Origin: Pinus tabuliformis
Taxonomy: Eukaryota > Streptophyta > Pinopsida > Pinales > Pinaceae
Direction: 5' to 3'
DNA: 64,000 nucleotides
NCBI GenBank assembly: GCA_031772625.1
Contig: CM062818.1
Coordinates: forward strand, 1,682,120,167-1,682,184,166
This document shows positions 45,400 through 55,613 of the stretch, piece after piece. The notes under the pieces are model-generated. The model had not been told where the DNA came from. It made no database searches and saw nothing but the letters and a program-made list of their open reading frames with translations. A program made the position numbers and the translations under genes. Position 1 is the stretch's first letter. Each line of letters starts with the position of its first letter.

Positions 45400-46390
45400 G
45401 ATTCCCTCTTCTTTGTTTCCTTGATTGAGAGCATAAAATTTATTCCTTGTCAAACCTTTGTTCTTGCTAGAGGAAAATTCTTCACCTTTGGTAGCTGATT
45501 TATTTGGAGAGGGAGGGCCTTTGGGTCCAATCCATTACCTTCTTCTGTCCTTGTGGTTGCATTTTGCTAGGGAACACTCTTTCTTCTTTTTGGTTGTTGC
45601 CATTGTTCTCCTTCCTCATTATTTTTTTGGATATTTTTGTCTTTCGGGAATCTTCACGTGACATGCCCATATTCATGAAAATTCTTACATTTAAATGGTA
45701 GTTGATTATAATCCATTTCCTAATAATGAGTCCAACCATCTAGTTGGATATTTATTGTCATTGGGAGTCCCTTATCAAGATCCACTTCTACATAAATCTT
45801 AGCACAAGATTCCATACCTTCTTTTGGTTTTTCCTTATCAATACAGTGGCCCATAACATTTCCAATATTCATAAAGGTGTCCTTATTCCAACAATTAAGG
45901 GGAAAATAGGGAATTTTAACCCAACAAAGGACCAACCAATAGAACATCATAATTTGGGTTGTAATATGAACTCCATCAATATAGATACACACATTGAGCC
46001 CCCATAAAATACGACCCACTTCAAAAAGACAAATATCGATCTACTTTCATTTCAAAGAGGAAAGAGAAAAACACCCTCCCATAGAAGGAAACATAAAGCT
46101 ATCCTTCAATCATGAGTAACCATATTGTATCCACACAAAGATTTAGAGAGCACGAAGAGGGCAATAAGCCCATAAACTGCCTAATCAAACCTCTCTTGGC
46201 TAGCCTAAGAGCCATTGTGTGGGACTGATTGACATGAACCACAATTTTTGATACATCATCTGATTTCTTCACAAATTGAGTTGGCTTGGAGCGTTGTAAC
46301 CTTGGACCACTGAAAACGAATGCATTGAAAGTGTCAATATTCGGATTAGGTGGAGGGTCAAGCCCTTTAGAACCAAAAACAATCAATGAG
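45400..46390 (-). pseudogene. DUF4283 plus zinc-knuckle remnant (plant LINE ORF1 type)
   Basis: Pieces in successive frames read LRLAKRGLIRQFMGLLPSSC, MEMKV-like and FMNIGNVMGHCIDKEKPK. Then come CAKIYVEVDLDKGLPMTINI with LDGWTHY, and a degraded knuckle FKCKNFHEYGHV (near 45680). This is the DUF4283 domain followed by a CCHC knuckle, best known from the first ORF of plant L1-type LINEs, where it binds RNA. It carries several frameshifts and stops (for example the frame change between 46099 and 46019 and a stop at 45722), and two knuckle cysteines are lost. No endonuclease or RT is seen downstream, so it is an ORF1-only remnant. A host gene of the same family is possible. Confidence 0.65.
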
Positions 46391-46634
46391 GTGGCTAGGT
46401 TTCCTTTTGTTCTTTCCTTGAATGCTCCTCATAAGTATTTAGGGTTTCTTCAACCTTCTTTGATTTTTCTTTTCATGTATTGTGTTATATTATCTAAATT
46501 TTTTATGGCAATGTCTTCATCCTTATTCTTTGATTTAGAATCTTGAAAAAAATAAATCATATTCTTAACATAGTGTTGTGAAGTCTACAACAACCCCCCA
46601 TTTTATTGAAAATAAAATAGAGACCCTTAAATTT

Positions 46635-47005
46635 TGTTAGATGATCCAAAATACATAAACTTTAGAATAATTTTTTAGAATATAATATTCAATTTTTTAG
46701 AATATTTAATTAGATTTTGGAGAAATTTTAGAATAGCTAATTGTTGTAAAAGATACGACATTTAGAAAAGTGTTGTTTCCTAGGAACTAATTTAAGAAAA
46801 TAGTTAGGAGTGTTGTTATGAGAGAATTAAATGTAAATGGAAACTTGCTAATAAAATAAGTGATCCATAACAAAATTAGGTTAAGACATTAGCTTATTTA
46901 AAACTAATTTCTTTGCTTGCGAGAGTGTTGAGATTTTGTGTGTAAACTCTTATAAATATTCTATGTAATTTTCTTTTCCGTATTAATAAAATTTGTTTGA
47001 CTGAA
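46635..47005 (+). mobile_element. Solo LTR related to C2
   Basis: It begins TGTTAGATGATCCAAAATAC and follows the C2 LTR throughout: TAATTGTTGTAA, AAGTGATCCATAA, the GAGAGTGTTGAG-TGTGTAAACTCTT stretch and a final TTAATAAAATTTG. No primer site or coding part follows and no polypurine tract precedes, hence a solo LTR. It is much more diverged than the two C2 LTRs are from each other, so older. The right edge is approximate. Confidence 0.75.
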
Positions 47006-47702
47006 AATACTTATCCTAATTTTTCTTTTCTTTTCATTTTAGTATATTTGAAATTTTTATTATAAATAAACCTCTTTAATTTCTTTGAAGGAAAAAAAAA
47101 AATTCCAAAAAAAATTCTTGAAAATTTGGACATCCTTATAAACAAATGTTTTTATTTGATCATGCGTCCCAGACTCCCAAATGTCCCTGGATCGAACCTT
47201 TTAAAGTTTGATTTTCTTTTTAAGTTTTCGGGGTACACCCCTTTTCATATATTTTTATACATTTTTATAGCCGAACCCCTTGACATCCGAACTACACAGA
47301 CCGCACTTTCAATAAAATATTATTTTGTTAAGCTTTAATTAATTGCGACTTCGTCCAGAGTACGATATTTTTTTATGTAATTTCAATTGTTTTCATCCCA
47401 AAATCCCAGACCCCTGCACCAGTTGGATTTAATAAATAATTTCATGGTTTTGTGCATTTTTCTATTATAATTTGGTTTCCATTTTTTCATGGTTTCATTA
47501 ATAAAATGTGTTTTACCATCTTATATATGAAGTCAAGGCATTTTGATAAATATCAATGATGCTTATAGTCCAGATTTTGCATGCATTCAGATATCCATTG
47601 TTTGTTAAATTTAATTTATTTTTCATTAGTTATTTCTTTTCAATAAATTTGTGTTTTTATTATTTTATAATAAAAGTTTGATGTTCGGTTTTATAACGTT
47701 TT

Positions 47703-47972
47703 TTTTTCAATGTGGAAAAACCTATCCACTCAGGCGTCAAACTAACAATGAGGACAACCATCTCTGGCTGCTATCCGCGATTGCTAATTTGACTCATCAC
47801 TGTAAAATAGGAAAACCACGCCACCTGTAATAACCTGCTGTGGTCCGTAAGGGAGCAGGCTTCCACTCCTGCCAGATGCCTCTGGGTCTTGGGCCGTTAA
47901 CCTGTTTCCTTATGTCTGAGGAAGACGAGCTCTTAGCCAAGCAAAAGCAGTTTTACGACATACTCTAGGCCA
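47703..47972 (-). mobile_element. SINE-like retroposon, about 270 bp
   Basis: A less AT-rich block sits in very AT-rich DNA. It is flanked by direct repeats CGGTTTTATAACGTTTT (47686-47702) and CGGTTCTATAACGTTTT (47973-47989), 16 of 17 matching. On the minus strand it ends in a run of A next to the repeat, as retroposed copies do. TTGGCTAAGAGC and, about 40 bases on, GGTTAACGGCC weakly resemble tRNA-type A and B boxes. It could also be a retrocopy of another RNA. Confidence 0.65.
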
Positions 47973-48404
47973 CGGTTCTATAACGTTTTCATAAAAGAAT
48001 TTATCTACGAATTTATCGTCGATTTCATTTTTTTATGAAAATAAAATAAAATTAGATTTAGATATTTTAAATTCGATTTTTATAAATCCAACCAACACCC
48101 ACCTTTAAGTTAAAAACTTATATTGTAATATAACTGCACTGCTTTGTTGAAATCACAGTTAGTTGGTCATTTATTGTAGAATTTATGGCTAATAATGATT
48201 ATTCCTAAGCATTAATGTTTTTTGTACTTACAAGAATTTAGAGATTGCTTTTTACATACTCCTACAGATTACATTGAAGCCTTCACACACTAACAAGGTT
48301 TTAAGCTCTCTCAGTTATTCAGTGTGCTTTGTGTGTTTCAATTTTCAATTTTATGAGAGAATTACTGATTTATTGAAGAATTTCACATCGTCTCGTTAAT
48401 AATT

Positions 48405-48440
48405 TATTTATTTATTTATTTTTATTTTTTTTGTTTTAGA
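48405..48440. repeat. TTTA microsatellite
   Basis: A short ATTT/TTTA run in the leader of the M2 gene. Confidence 0.7.
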
Positions 48441-48501
48441 TTCAATTTTGTTTTCAATAGGTATTTCTTCTCAATATTTCTTTGTTATTTGGAAAATAAG
48501 A

Positions 48502-49949
48502 ATGGGAAGGAAAGGGAAAACAAAAGATATATAACTTATAGCATATACTATTAAAATAGGTTCAAATGCCAGAGGATAGAAATCCCAATTCAACTTTCTT
48601 TTCAGACACAATGTTCAGAGCACAAAATGTAGGCACTTTATCCTGGGAGGAGATATATGAATTCTTAGAGAACAATGAATCTAAGTGCCTAGAAGGGTTT
48701 GAGGAAGACTCATTCTCAGACTCTAAGAATTATAAAGCAATTAAAAATACGAAGCTGCACAAAATTTCCACCAAGCCAACCATGTTCCCATATTCTGACA
48801 TAATGAGTTGGAATTATCTCACATGTTCATATTCAAACTTATTCAGTGGTTGACCATTCAAACATTGTTATTTCTTCTTGGAAATCCGAGCTCTTATAAT
48901 CTATTTTTAAACTCAATCCTCCCTAGGTTTTCCTAACCACGGATTACTTAATTGGTTTTGAGAACAACGTGCTTAAGAAAAAGAATAGGGATTTTGCTAC
49001 ATATATTAAAAAATGGTTAGATGATGCAGAGGGTTTCAAGATGAAATCAATAAAACCTTATCCAATAGGTTAGTTTAAGAACCCTCAAATATTTGTAATC
49101 AAAATTTTCTCGAGAATTTATGTTGAACCAAACCCCAAGCATCAAAAATTTGAGTGGCTTCCCCCAACTTATGGAATTTTGAAAAACTTTTTAACGTTCA
49201 ACTAGGGAGATACCTTGTTTGAAAACCTCAGTGATTCAATTAAATTTTCACAATCTCTCCCACTAGTGTTTGGACAATGGTTTTTCAAGTCAGCCTACTT
49301 GATGGATATTTTTATAACATCTATACATTTTCCATTAATGGAATGGAACTATTCTCCCAATCACCAACCTATTCACCATTTGAGTTCAATGTTATGGGAA
49401 AGTAGGTACAAAAACTACTTTTATGGTATCTACAACAATATTAGTATTTATTTTCATGAAACTATGTTTGGAAAATCTCTATTGACAGTTAGTGTGCATT
49501 TGGAGACTAGTTTGTTGAGGAAAAGTTTTCCTATTTTAGAATTTATGGTTGTGAAGTAGGTCTACATGTTCTACCTATGTGTATTCCAGTCTTACTTTAA
49601 GAGAAATAGACATTCAAACAACAATTAATGGAATTACCATTTTTTACACAAGAATTCAAATAAGTTATGGCCTTCTTTTCACATTAAAGTTGGCCAATTG
49701 ATTTCAAAGGACAGAGGACGTGTTGTAGTTGAGGAAAATTGTTTACAAGAAATATGGTTGCATTCTCTTCCTCATTACAAATATGATCCCAAAAATATTA
49801 TCACTAATCATTTGTTGTTGGTCAAGCATTCAAAAAGTTATGTTCACCAACAAGCACATTTTGATTATTGGTTTATAAATTCTAACTCCTTAGATCAAGT
49901 TACCTCTAAGGATCATTTTATGAGTACGGAGGAAAAACAAAAATTGTAG
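48502..49949 (+). pseudogene. M2 protein, unrecognised, relative of M1 protein
   Basis: It starts MGRKGK at 48502. GTLSWEEIYEFLENNESK and, 29 residues on, KPTMFPYSDIMSW match M1's GITTWEGMYNLLEEENPK and RPKILPYTDMVKW. Unlike M1, a longer second part is readable (48930-49949) with FENNVLKKKNRDFATYIKKW, KFEWLPPTYGILKNF, SLPLVFGQWFFKSAYLMD and LWESRYKNYFYGIYNN. It is rich in aromatic residues and probably split by introns. I know no family with this set. It is interrupted several times. Its place behind an M1-like end suggests it belongs to the element. Confidence 0.55.
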
Positions 49950-50010
49950 GGTTTTAGGCAAGATACCTAAATTTAACAAAAATTGTAGGATTTTAGGTAA
50001 GATACCTAAA
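49938..50010. repeat. Short tandem duplication
   Basis: AAAATTGTAGGNTTTTAGGN followed by AAGATACCTAAA occurs twice in a row. Confidence 0.8.
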
Positions 50011-50026
50011 ATTACTACCTTCAACA

Positions 50027-50639
50027 AAGAAGTGGGTTTTTTTTGCTTACCTCTTGCAAGGTTACAATTGTTGGAAGGAATACGCTTTTATTTTACAAAT
50101 ATCATCTTAGAAAGATGGAAGGTATGCTGCTTGCCTAGCTGGCTTTGGTTGGCTGGTAGCTGGCTTGCTACTTTCCGGTTTGTCTGGCTCACTGGCTACT
50201 GATGTCGTTGGTACTGCTACTGGAGCTTACAGAAGAAACTTATGCCTGAGCCTTAGCAACAATCTACATTGGAGGAGAGTGTACAAGAAATGAATGCATG
50301 ACATTTTTTTCCACCACAACCTTTGATAGGACAACATCATATTCAGGAAAAGCAAGAAGAAATAGATAAAGAGGAGGTTCAAGTAGAGATATCAGAACAA
50401 CCACAACATACAACGTAATCTAAGACTTAGGAATAGATATCAGGTATCATTCTAAAAGAAATATTGATAATAGACATTGAGTTACTTGAACATGTAAATC
50501 AATCTAATGATAAAATTAATGTTGATCATATTAACACATGTTTTTTTAGATTCTCCTATGTTGTATCAATTACTTTAGCCCAATTCACATCTTCAATTAT
50601 CAACACATTCAATTATTACCAATGGAACCAATCATAAAT
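50027..50639. other. AT-rich spacer
   Basis: No gene is seen. At 50128-50215 words GGCTGG, GCTTGC and CTGGCT recur (AGCTGGCTTTGGTTGGCTGG), a small low-complexity patch. Confidence 0.4.
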
Positions 50640-51714
50640 TGTAACTGAACATAAGACAATATATGCAATGACAAAGAAATCAACAACACAACCATAAGAG
50701 ACAATAGATTGGTCCAAGACCAGGGAAAAACCCCAAAAGGGGGAAACCCTTTCAAATCTTCTTCTTTATTAGATCGTCATAAAAAAATTTCAGTAGAGAA
50801 CACAATGAGCCCTTTACATAAACTTGCAGTAGGAATTTACAGAACATAAGTAGATTACAGAACTACAGAACAATAGAGAGAAACCTTTTATCCATCAGAC
50901 CAATGAAGGCAACTGTCAAACCCTAGATCAAAACCCTGGATGCTTCCAGCAAGGCAAACTGCATGCAACTGAAACTTTCAGGACCCTCCCTTAGCTATTG
51001 TTGTGAGCATTTGTGTCTGACCCAGATGTTCCCTGGAAGACTGTATGCATGCGTTTGGGGACAAACACTGTCTGATCTACTTCAGAAACCATGGATGCTC
51101 CCTTCAGCATTATTTACAAGCATCTGAGACTTCCTGGATTCTCCCTTAGCCACTGTGTGTGTCCATCCGGGGACCAAACTGCCAAATCTTCTCTAGAAAA
51201 CCTTGACGCTCCCTTTAGGCTTCTGTGCGAGCATATGAGACTTCCTGGATGCTCCCTTAGCTACTGTGTGTGTGCATCTTCGAAAGAAAATGCTCAGTTA
51301 CGTGCATGCGTCTGAGAAACATAAACCCTAGATTCATATGAGCTTCACCGTTGTAATTTCAGACACTTGAGCGAACTTCTTCCGTCAGACTTGTGCGAAC
51401 CAAGACAATAGAAGAGAGTGGAATATGGCATGATCAATGTGTCTAAATGAGATTGAGGTATCTTCTATTTATAGGCTTACATGAGGGTCCACTTGGTGTT
51501 GAGGCCGACCTGTCTAATTGTAGATGTGCTTAGGGCAGACAATTCTAATACGCATGAGTGGATAAAATAAATAAAAAATCAACTTTTGCTTGTCCAAATA
51601 GGGTGATCTTTAGGTTGATTTTGGTCCTCTCGAAAAGAGGAATTTAATGCAATAATAATCTTGGTAATATGAGTTGTGCAAGGTGTAATTTGACCCTAGT
51701 TGCAAAAATTAACA
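50640..51714 (-). repeat. 3' LTR of C3
   Basis: On minus it starts TGTTAATTTTTGCAAC right behind the polypurine tract, and ends about GTTCAGTTACA at 50640 (left edge likely but unproved, as the partner LTR is outside). TATA box (minus TATAAATA) at 51466-51473. Confidence 0.75.
50970..51310. repeat. 111-bp tandem repeat in C3 LTR
   Basis: Two clear copies and one diverged copy of a 111-bp unit (GATGCTCCCTTCAG, GAGACTTCCTGGATTCTCCC, TTAGCCACTGTGTGTG as landmarks). The clear copies start near 51091 and 51202. The length is divisible by three, so an ORF runs across it (51091-51315), but it looks like repeat DNA rather than a gene. Confidence 0.75.
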
Positions 51715-52518
51715 CTCCCTCTCAACTAGGAAGAATTCCACCTGTTAATATCTGTATGTTTATCATCACATCATCTTGTCATGTTGTCGTCATGCTTTGG
51801 ATATCTTTTCTCAACTCTATTTGCTGAAACTTTCTCGAATCTAAAAGAAGAAGAATAAGGGCGAAATATATTCCACTCATATCGAGAAATAGGATAACTA
51901 ATCATACAGGGGAGCACATCTTCGACCCTGGAACCTCAATGGGGAGCTCATTCTCAACCTGAAATATCAAAAGGGGAGCAAGTCTCAACCCAATCCTATT
52001 GCCTACCGATATTCAAATTAATGAAACTCAATAGTCATGTGGTAGAACACATGCATAATAATTGACTTGGGTTGTACAGTCCAAGTACACTCTCAACCTG
52101 TTGGCCAAACAGGGAGTGGTATTCCCAACAAGCCTTGCTTGAGTGTATGATGCAAACTAGGTATACTTTGCATAGATCAAATAGGGGAGCAACATATTCA
52201 ACCATAAGAAGATAGGGGATCAAAATATCCAACCCTATGGGTAACATATAGGGGAGTGCCCCTATTGTCCAGAAATACCTCAACCCGAGGAGTCCTCTAT
52301 CTCAATTCCTCACCCTGGGTGGTCAAACAGGGTGGGAAGAGTTGACTCAATGTCCTCAATCAACGTTTCCCCTTATCCAGAGGGGCCACATCCATCAGTC
52401 TAAGCTTCTCTATGAAGACCAAGAACTTTCCTTTTGGTAATTCCTTGATGATAATATGTGCAATATGTTCATCTATCGATATGTGATGGAGTCTAACAAC
52501 TCCTCTTTGCACCATATC

Positions 52519-53960
52519 TCAAATAAAGTGATATCGAATCTCAATGTGCTTGGAATTGTCATGAAACATGAGATTATCTGCCAAACAGATCCCAATATTA
52601 TTATCATAATATGTCAATGTAGTGTCTAGGATCTGCTCAAATAACTCTCCAAAGAGCTTCCTCAACCAAATTGCTTCGTAGCTAGCCATGCTAGTGGTAA
52701 TGTATTCTGCTTCGGTAGTGCTCAATGCTAAAAAATATTGTTTCCTGCTCATCCAGGATATCATGGCAGATCCAAGAATAAAACAACATCCAGATGTACT
52801 CTTCTTATTGATAACATTTCTTGCCCAGTCAACGTCAGTGTATCCATGAAGCTGAACATCTCCTGTAGAATATCTCAGACCAAGTGTGATCAACCCATGC
52901 AAATATTTCAATACGTGTTTGGCATCGATCCAATGTGCATGGAGGGGATCGGTCATGAATTGAATCAATGTGTTTATTGCATAGCATATGTTTGGAAGGG
53001 TTTTCACAATGAACATCAAAGCCTTGATCAGTTGTCTATACTCAGATGGATTTGCTAAATTAGGTCCTGCAAATTCTCCACATAACTTCTTGAAGTTCAT
53101 TTCCATCGGTGTAGCCATGTATTTGCATTCAGTCATTCCAAATCTTTCCAACAACTTCACAACATATTTTCCTTGTGAAAGAAAAATCTCACCAAGCCTT
53201 TGCCACACCTCAAGACCTATAAAGTATTACATGAGACCAAGGTCCTTCATCTCAAATTCAGAGGCTAGCTCTCTCTTACACTCGATCATTAGTGGCTCAC
53301 TACTTATTAAGAATAGATAGTCAACATATAAAACCAAAATCAATGCCATACCTTGGACTACTTTGAAGTAGAGGTTGGGATCGACATCGCTTCTTGTGAA
53401 TCACAAATTCATTAAGTAACTATTAATGTGTGCATACAAAGCTCAAGGAGATTGACTCAAACCACACAATTCCTTCTTCAACCTGCAAACATGCGTTCTT
53501 CGATATTCCACTTCAAATCCCTATGTTTTTTCAACATATACTTCTTCTTGTAACATGCCATGAAGGAATGTAGTCTTTACATGCATCTGCTGAAGAGTCC
53601 ATCCTTGACTAGCAACAAGGGAAACTATCAAACAAATGGTTGTATATTGAGCCACAGGAGAAAATATGTCATCATAATATTCTCCCTTTTTGAGAGAATC
53701 CTCGAGCTACGAACATTGCTTTGTATTTTTCAATGCTTCAATCAATTACATGTTTGATATTGAATAGCCACTTTGAAGTCACAACAAACTTCCATTTGGT
53801 ATAGGCACAACATCCCATACATCACTTTTCACAATTGATTCATATCCCTCAACCATAGCATCCTTCCAAACTTGATATTTTACAAATTCTTCGAATGAGG
53901 AAGGTTCGGCTTGAATAATAATGCTCATGGTTGCAACATATCCCTTATACCTTCATGGTT
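52519..53960 (-). pseudogene. RT and RNase H of C3
   Basis: RNase H and the RT end are readable: GKYVVKLLERFGMTECKYMA, YRQLIKALMFIVKTLPNICY, HGYTDVDWARNVINKKSTSG, LSTTEAEYITTSMASYEAIW and HIEIRYHFI. RT proper (53250-53960) is present in pieces. Copia type. Several breaks. Confidence 0.85.
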
Positions 53961-53996
53961 GATTCCTTTCTCCAAATGATCTACAAATGGGAACAT

Positions 53997-54516
53997 TTAT
54001 TTCAACATTATGTAGAGTATCACGAAGCTAAAGTGGTCTCTTCCTAGTAGGAGGATCACTTGGAGGAGGATATAAATGATCCATAAACTCCACGGATCAT
54101 CAATAATATCAGACTCAGGCATGGAAGGACCATCTAAAATATCCCAACCATCATTCTCCTTCTTGGTAGGAGGAGGCAGAGGAAGGTCTCTTGATTTTCC
54201 AAGAGATGCATCTTCATCGAATGTTACGTCCCTGCTAATTTCAACTTTCCTTTGACCACGAATATATATTCTATATAATTTAGAATTTTCACAATAACCC
54301 ACAAACGTACCTTTTCTTCCTATAGCTTCCAAATTGTTCCTTTTGTCCTTCAGCACATGAAAATATATAGGGCATCCAAATACCCAAAGATGGCTAATAT
54401 AAGGTTTTCCACCTGTGAATATTTCTTCTAGGGTCTTTTTTTCTAATGCTTAATGAGGCACCCTATTTCGAGCATATACAACAACATGTGTGGCTTCTTC
54501 CCAAAGGAATTTTTGG
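53997..54516 (-). pseudogene. Integrase end and linker of C3
   Basis: FLWEEATHVVVYARNRVPH next to the N1 insertion is the copia integrase end. A linker with LEAIGRKGTFVGYCENSKLY and GQRKVEISRDVTFDEDASLG follows, the usual segment between integrase and RT. Confidence 0.85.
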
Positions 54517-54521
54517 CACCT
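54517..54521. repeat. Target-site duplication of N1, left copy (CACCT)
   Basis: CACCT before the left LTR recurs at 62521-62525 behind the right LTR. Confidence 0.9.
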
Positions 54522-55613
54522 TGTTGTGGGGAAAAATGCCTATGCAGGACGATCCTATCCACCTAAGGTGTGACAGAGCCTTAGCAACAAACAGATACAG
54601 CTATTCTGGTTTCTTCCTTTATGAAATGTGAAAGAGGGGAGATCGATAGACTTACCGTTGTCTTCCGTTTGTCCCTCGATCTAGATCCTCTTCTCTTTGG
54701 GTGTTCACAGCTACTTGCCTCCTCGCTTGCTCAAGAGAACAACTACTTGATTACCACGAGATCACAAGAGAACAGCTACCTGTGACAAGAGAACAGCTAC
54801 TTGCGACAAGAGAAGAACACAACACAAAGGCAAATATTCATATTCATAAATGATTCAGGATTAGAAGTAAATCAAATACACTAATGCAATCATACAAATA
54901 CACCAGTATATAGGAGAAAACCAAGATAGCTTTATTGATTGATAACAAGGTTCAAGAAGAGATACAACCCAGAGGGCTCCAATCCAGCATCTCCTTCCCA
55001 GCAGAATGGAATTCCTTCTTCAGCTCCCTTCAAAGCATTAAGCACCCAATGTTTCCAGTCTCAAACCAACAACAATTCTTTGCAATAACAAAATTCCAGC
55101 CTTTAGATCCCATGGAGGAGAGATCCATATATAGATATTTGGAGAGAGGATGAGTCAGCTTGAGATCTGACTAGTGTCCTCTCCCTCTCTCAGTCCTTGA
55201 GTCCACTTGGAGGTTCTTGCTTCCACTTGGAGATTTGGAACCTCTTACTCATCACCAGTCGAATTCCTTGATGCAAGTGTCATTTTGGAAGCTTCCTAGG
55301 CATTGACACCTTGAGGAATGACTCTGCCACATGTCCAAACTCGCTCAGCGCAGGTAGCCTTTGTTGGAGTTGACATTCAACGCAGGTAGACAGTGGAGCA
55401 GTTGACATTCAGCGCAGATGCTCAGTGGAGCAGTTGACATGATCCAGAATTGGCTTGTTTTTGAGTGTTTTCAGGTGGAGAACTTCTGTGAATTGCTGTG
55501 GTTAGTTTGCCTTGTTCCTCTAGGGGTAGGAACAACATGTTTAGGGACTTTGGATCCCTTAGATTATGGACATTTCATGCTCAATGCTGTAAGGCACAAA
55601 AATGTCTATAACA
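54522..55613 (-). repeat. 3' LTR of N1
   Basis: On minus it starts TGTTATAGACATTTTTGTGC and ends CCCCACAACA. TATA box region at 55128-55134 (minus TATATAT). It contains a 32-bp triplicate (55346-55441) and AGAACAGCTAC-type repeats near 54735-54815. A 72-codon ORF lies in both LTRs and is not taken as a gene. Confidence 0.93.
55346..55441. repeat. 32-bp triplicate in N1 LTR
   Basis: Three tandem 32-bp units: CAGCGCAGGTAGCC..., CAACGCAGGTAGAC..., CAGCGCAGATGCTC..., each ending in GTTGACAT. Copied in the other LTR at 62253-62348. Part of the unit recurs in the leader near 61025. Confidence 0.9.

Larger units (their letters stand above)
46574..50026 (+). mobile_element. M2: diverged relative of M1 (right edge uncertain)
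   Basis: The left end TGTTGTGAAGTCTACAACAA, then CCCCCC, matches the start of M1 read on its minus strand (TGTTGTGGCC, AACAACAACC, C-run). Shortly after, both have a GACCCTTA word. The gene at 48502 begins MGRKGK as M1's begins MGKKGK and shares two further motifs at equal spacing. The right end is a guess: CCTTCAACA at 50018-50026 resembles M1's GCTTCAACA, but no matching target duplication is seen. It has been hit by a C2-type LTR (46635) and a SINE-like copy (47703). It is older than M1. Confidence 0.65.

Noticed and set aside
50018-50026. CCTTCAACA as the exact right end of M2
   Set aside because: It resembles the M1 end, but the following bases (AAGAA) do not match the left flank (CATAG), so the edge is only a guess.
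51091-51315. Repeat-containing ORF in the C3 LTR as a gene
   Set aside because: Openness follows from a repeat length divisible by three; no domain and no start context.
54935-55153. 72-codon ORF present twice (also 61842-62060)
   Set aside because: The two copies are the two LTRs of N1; there is no domain and it is antisense to the element, so it is LTR sequence and not a gene.
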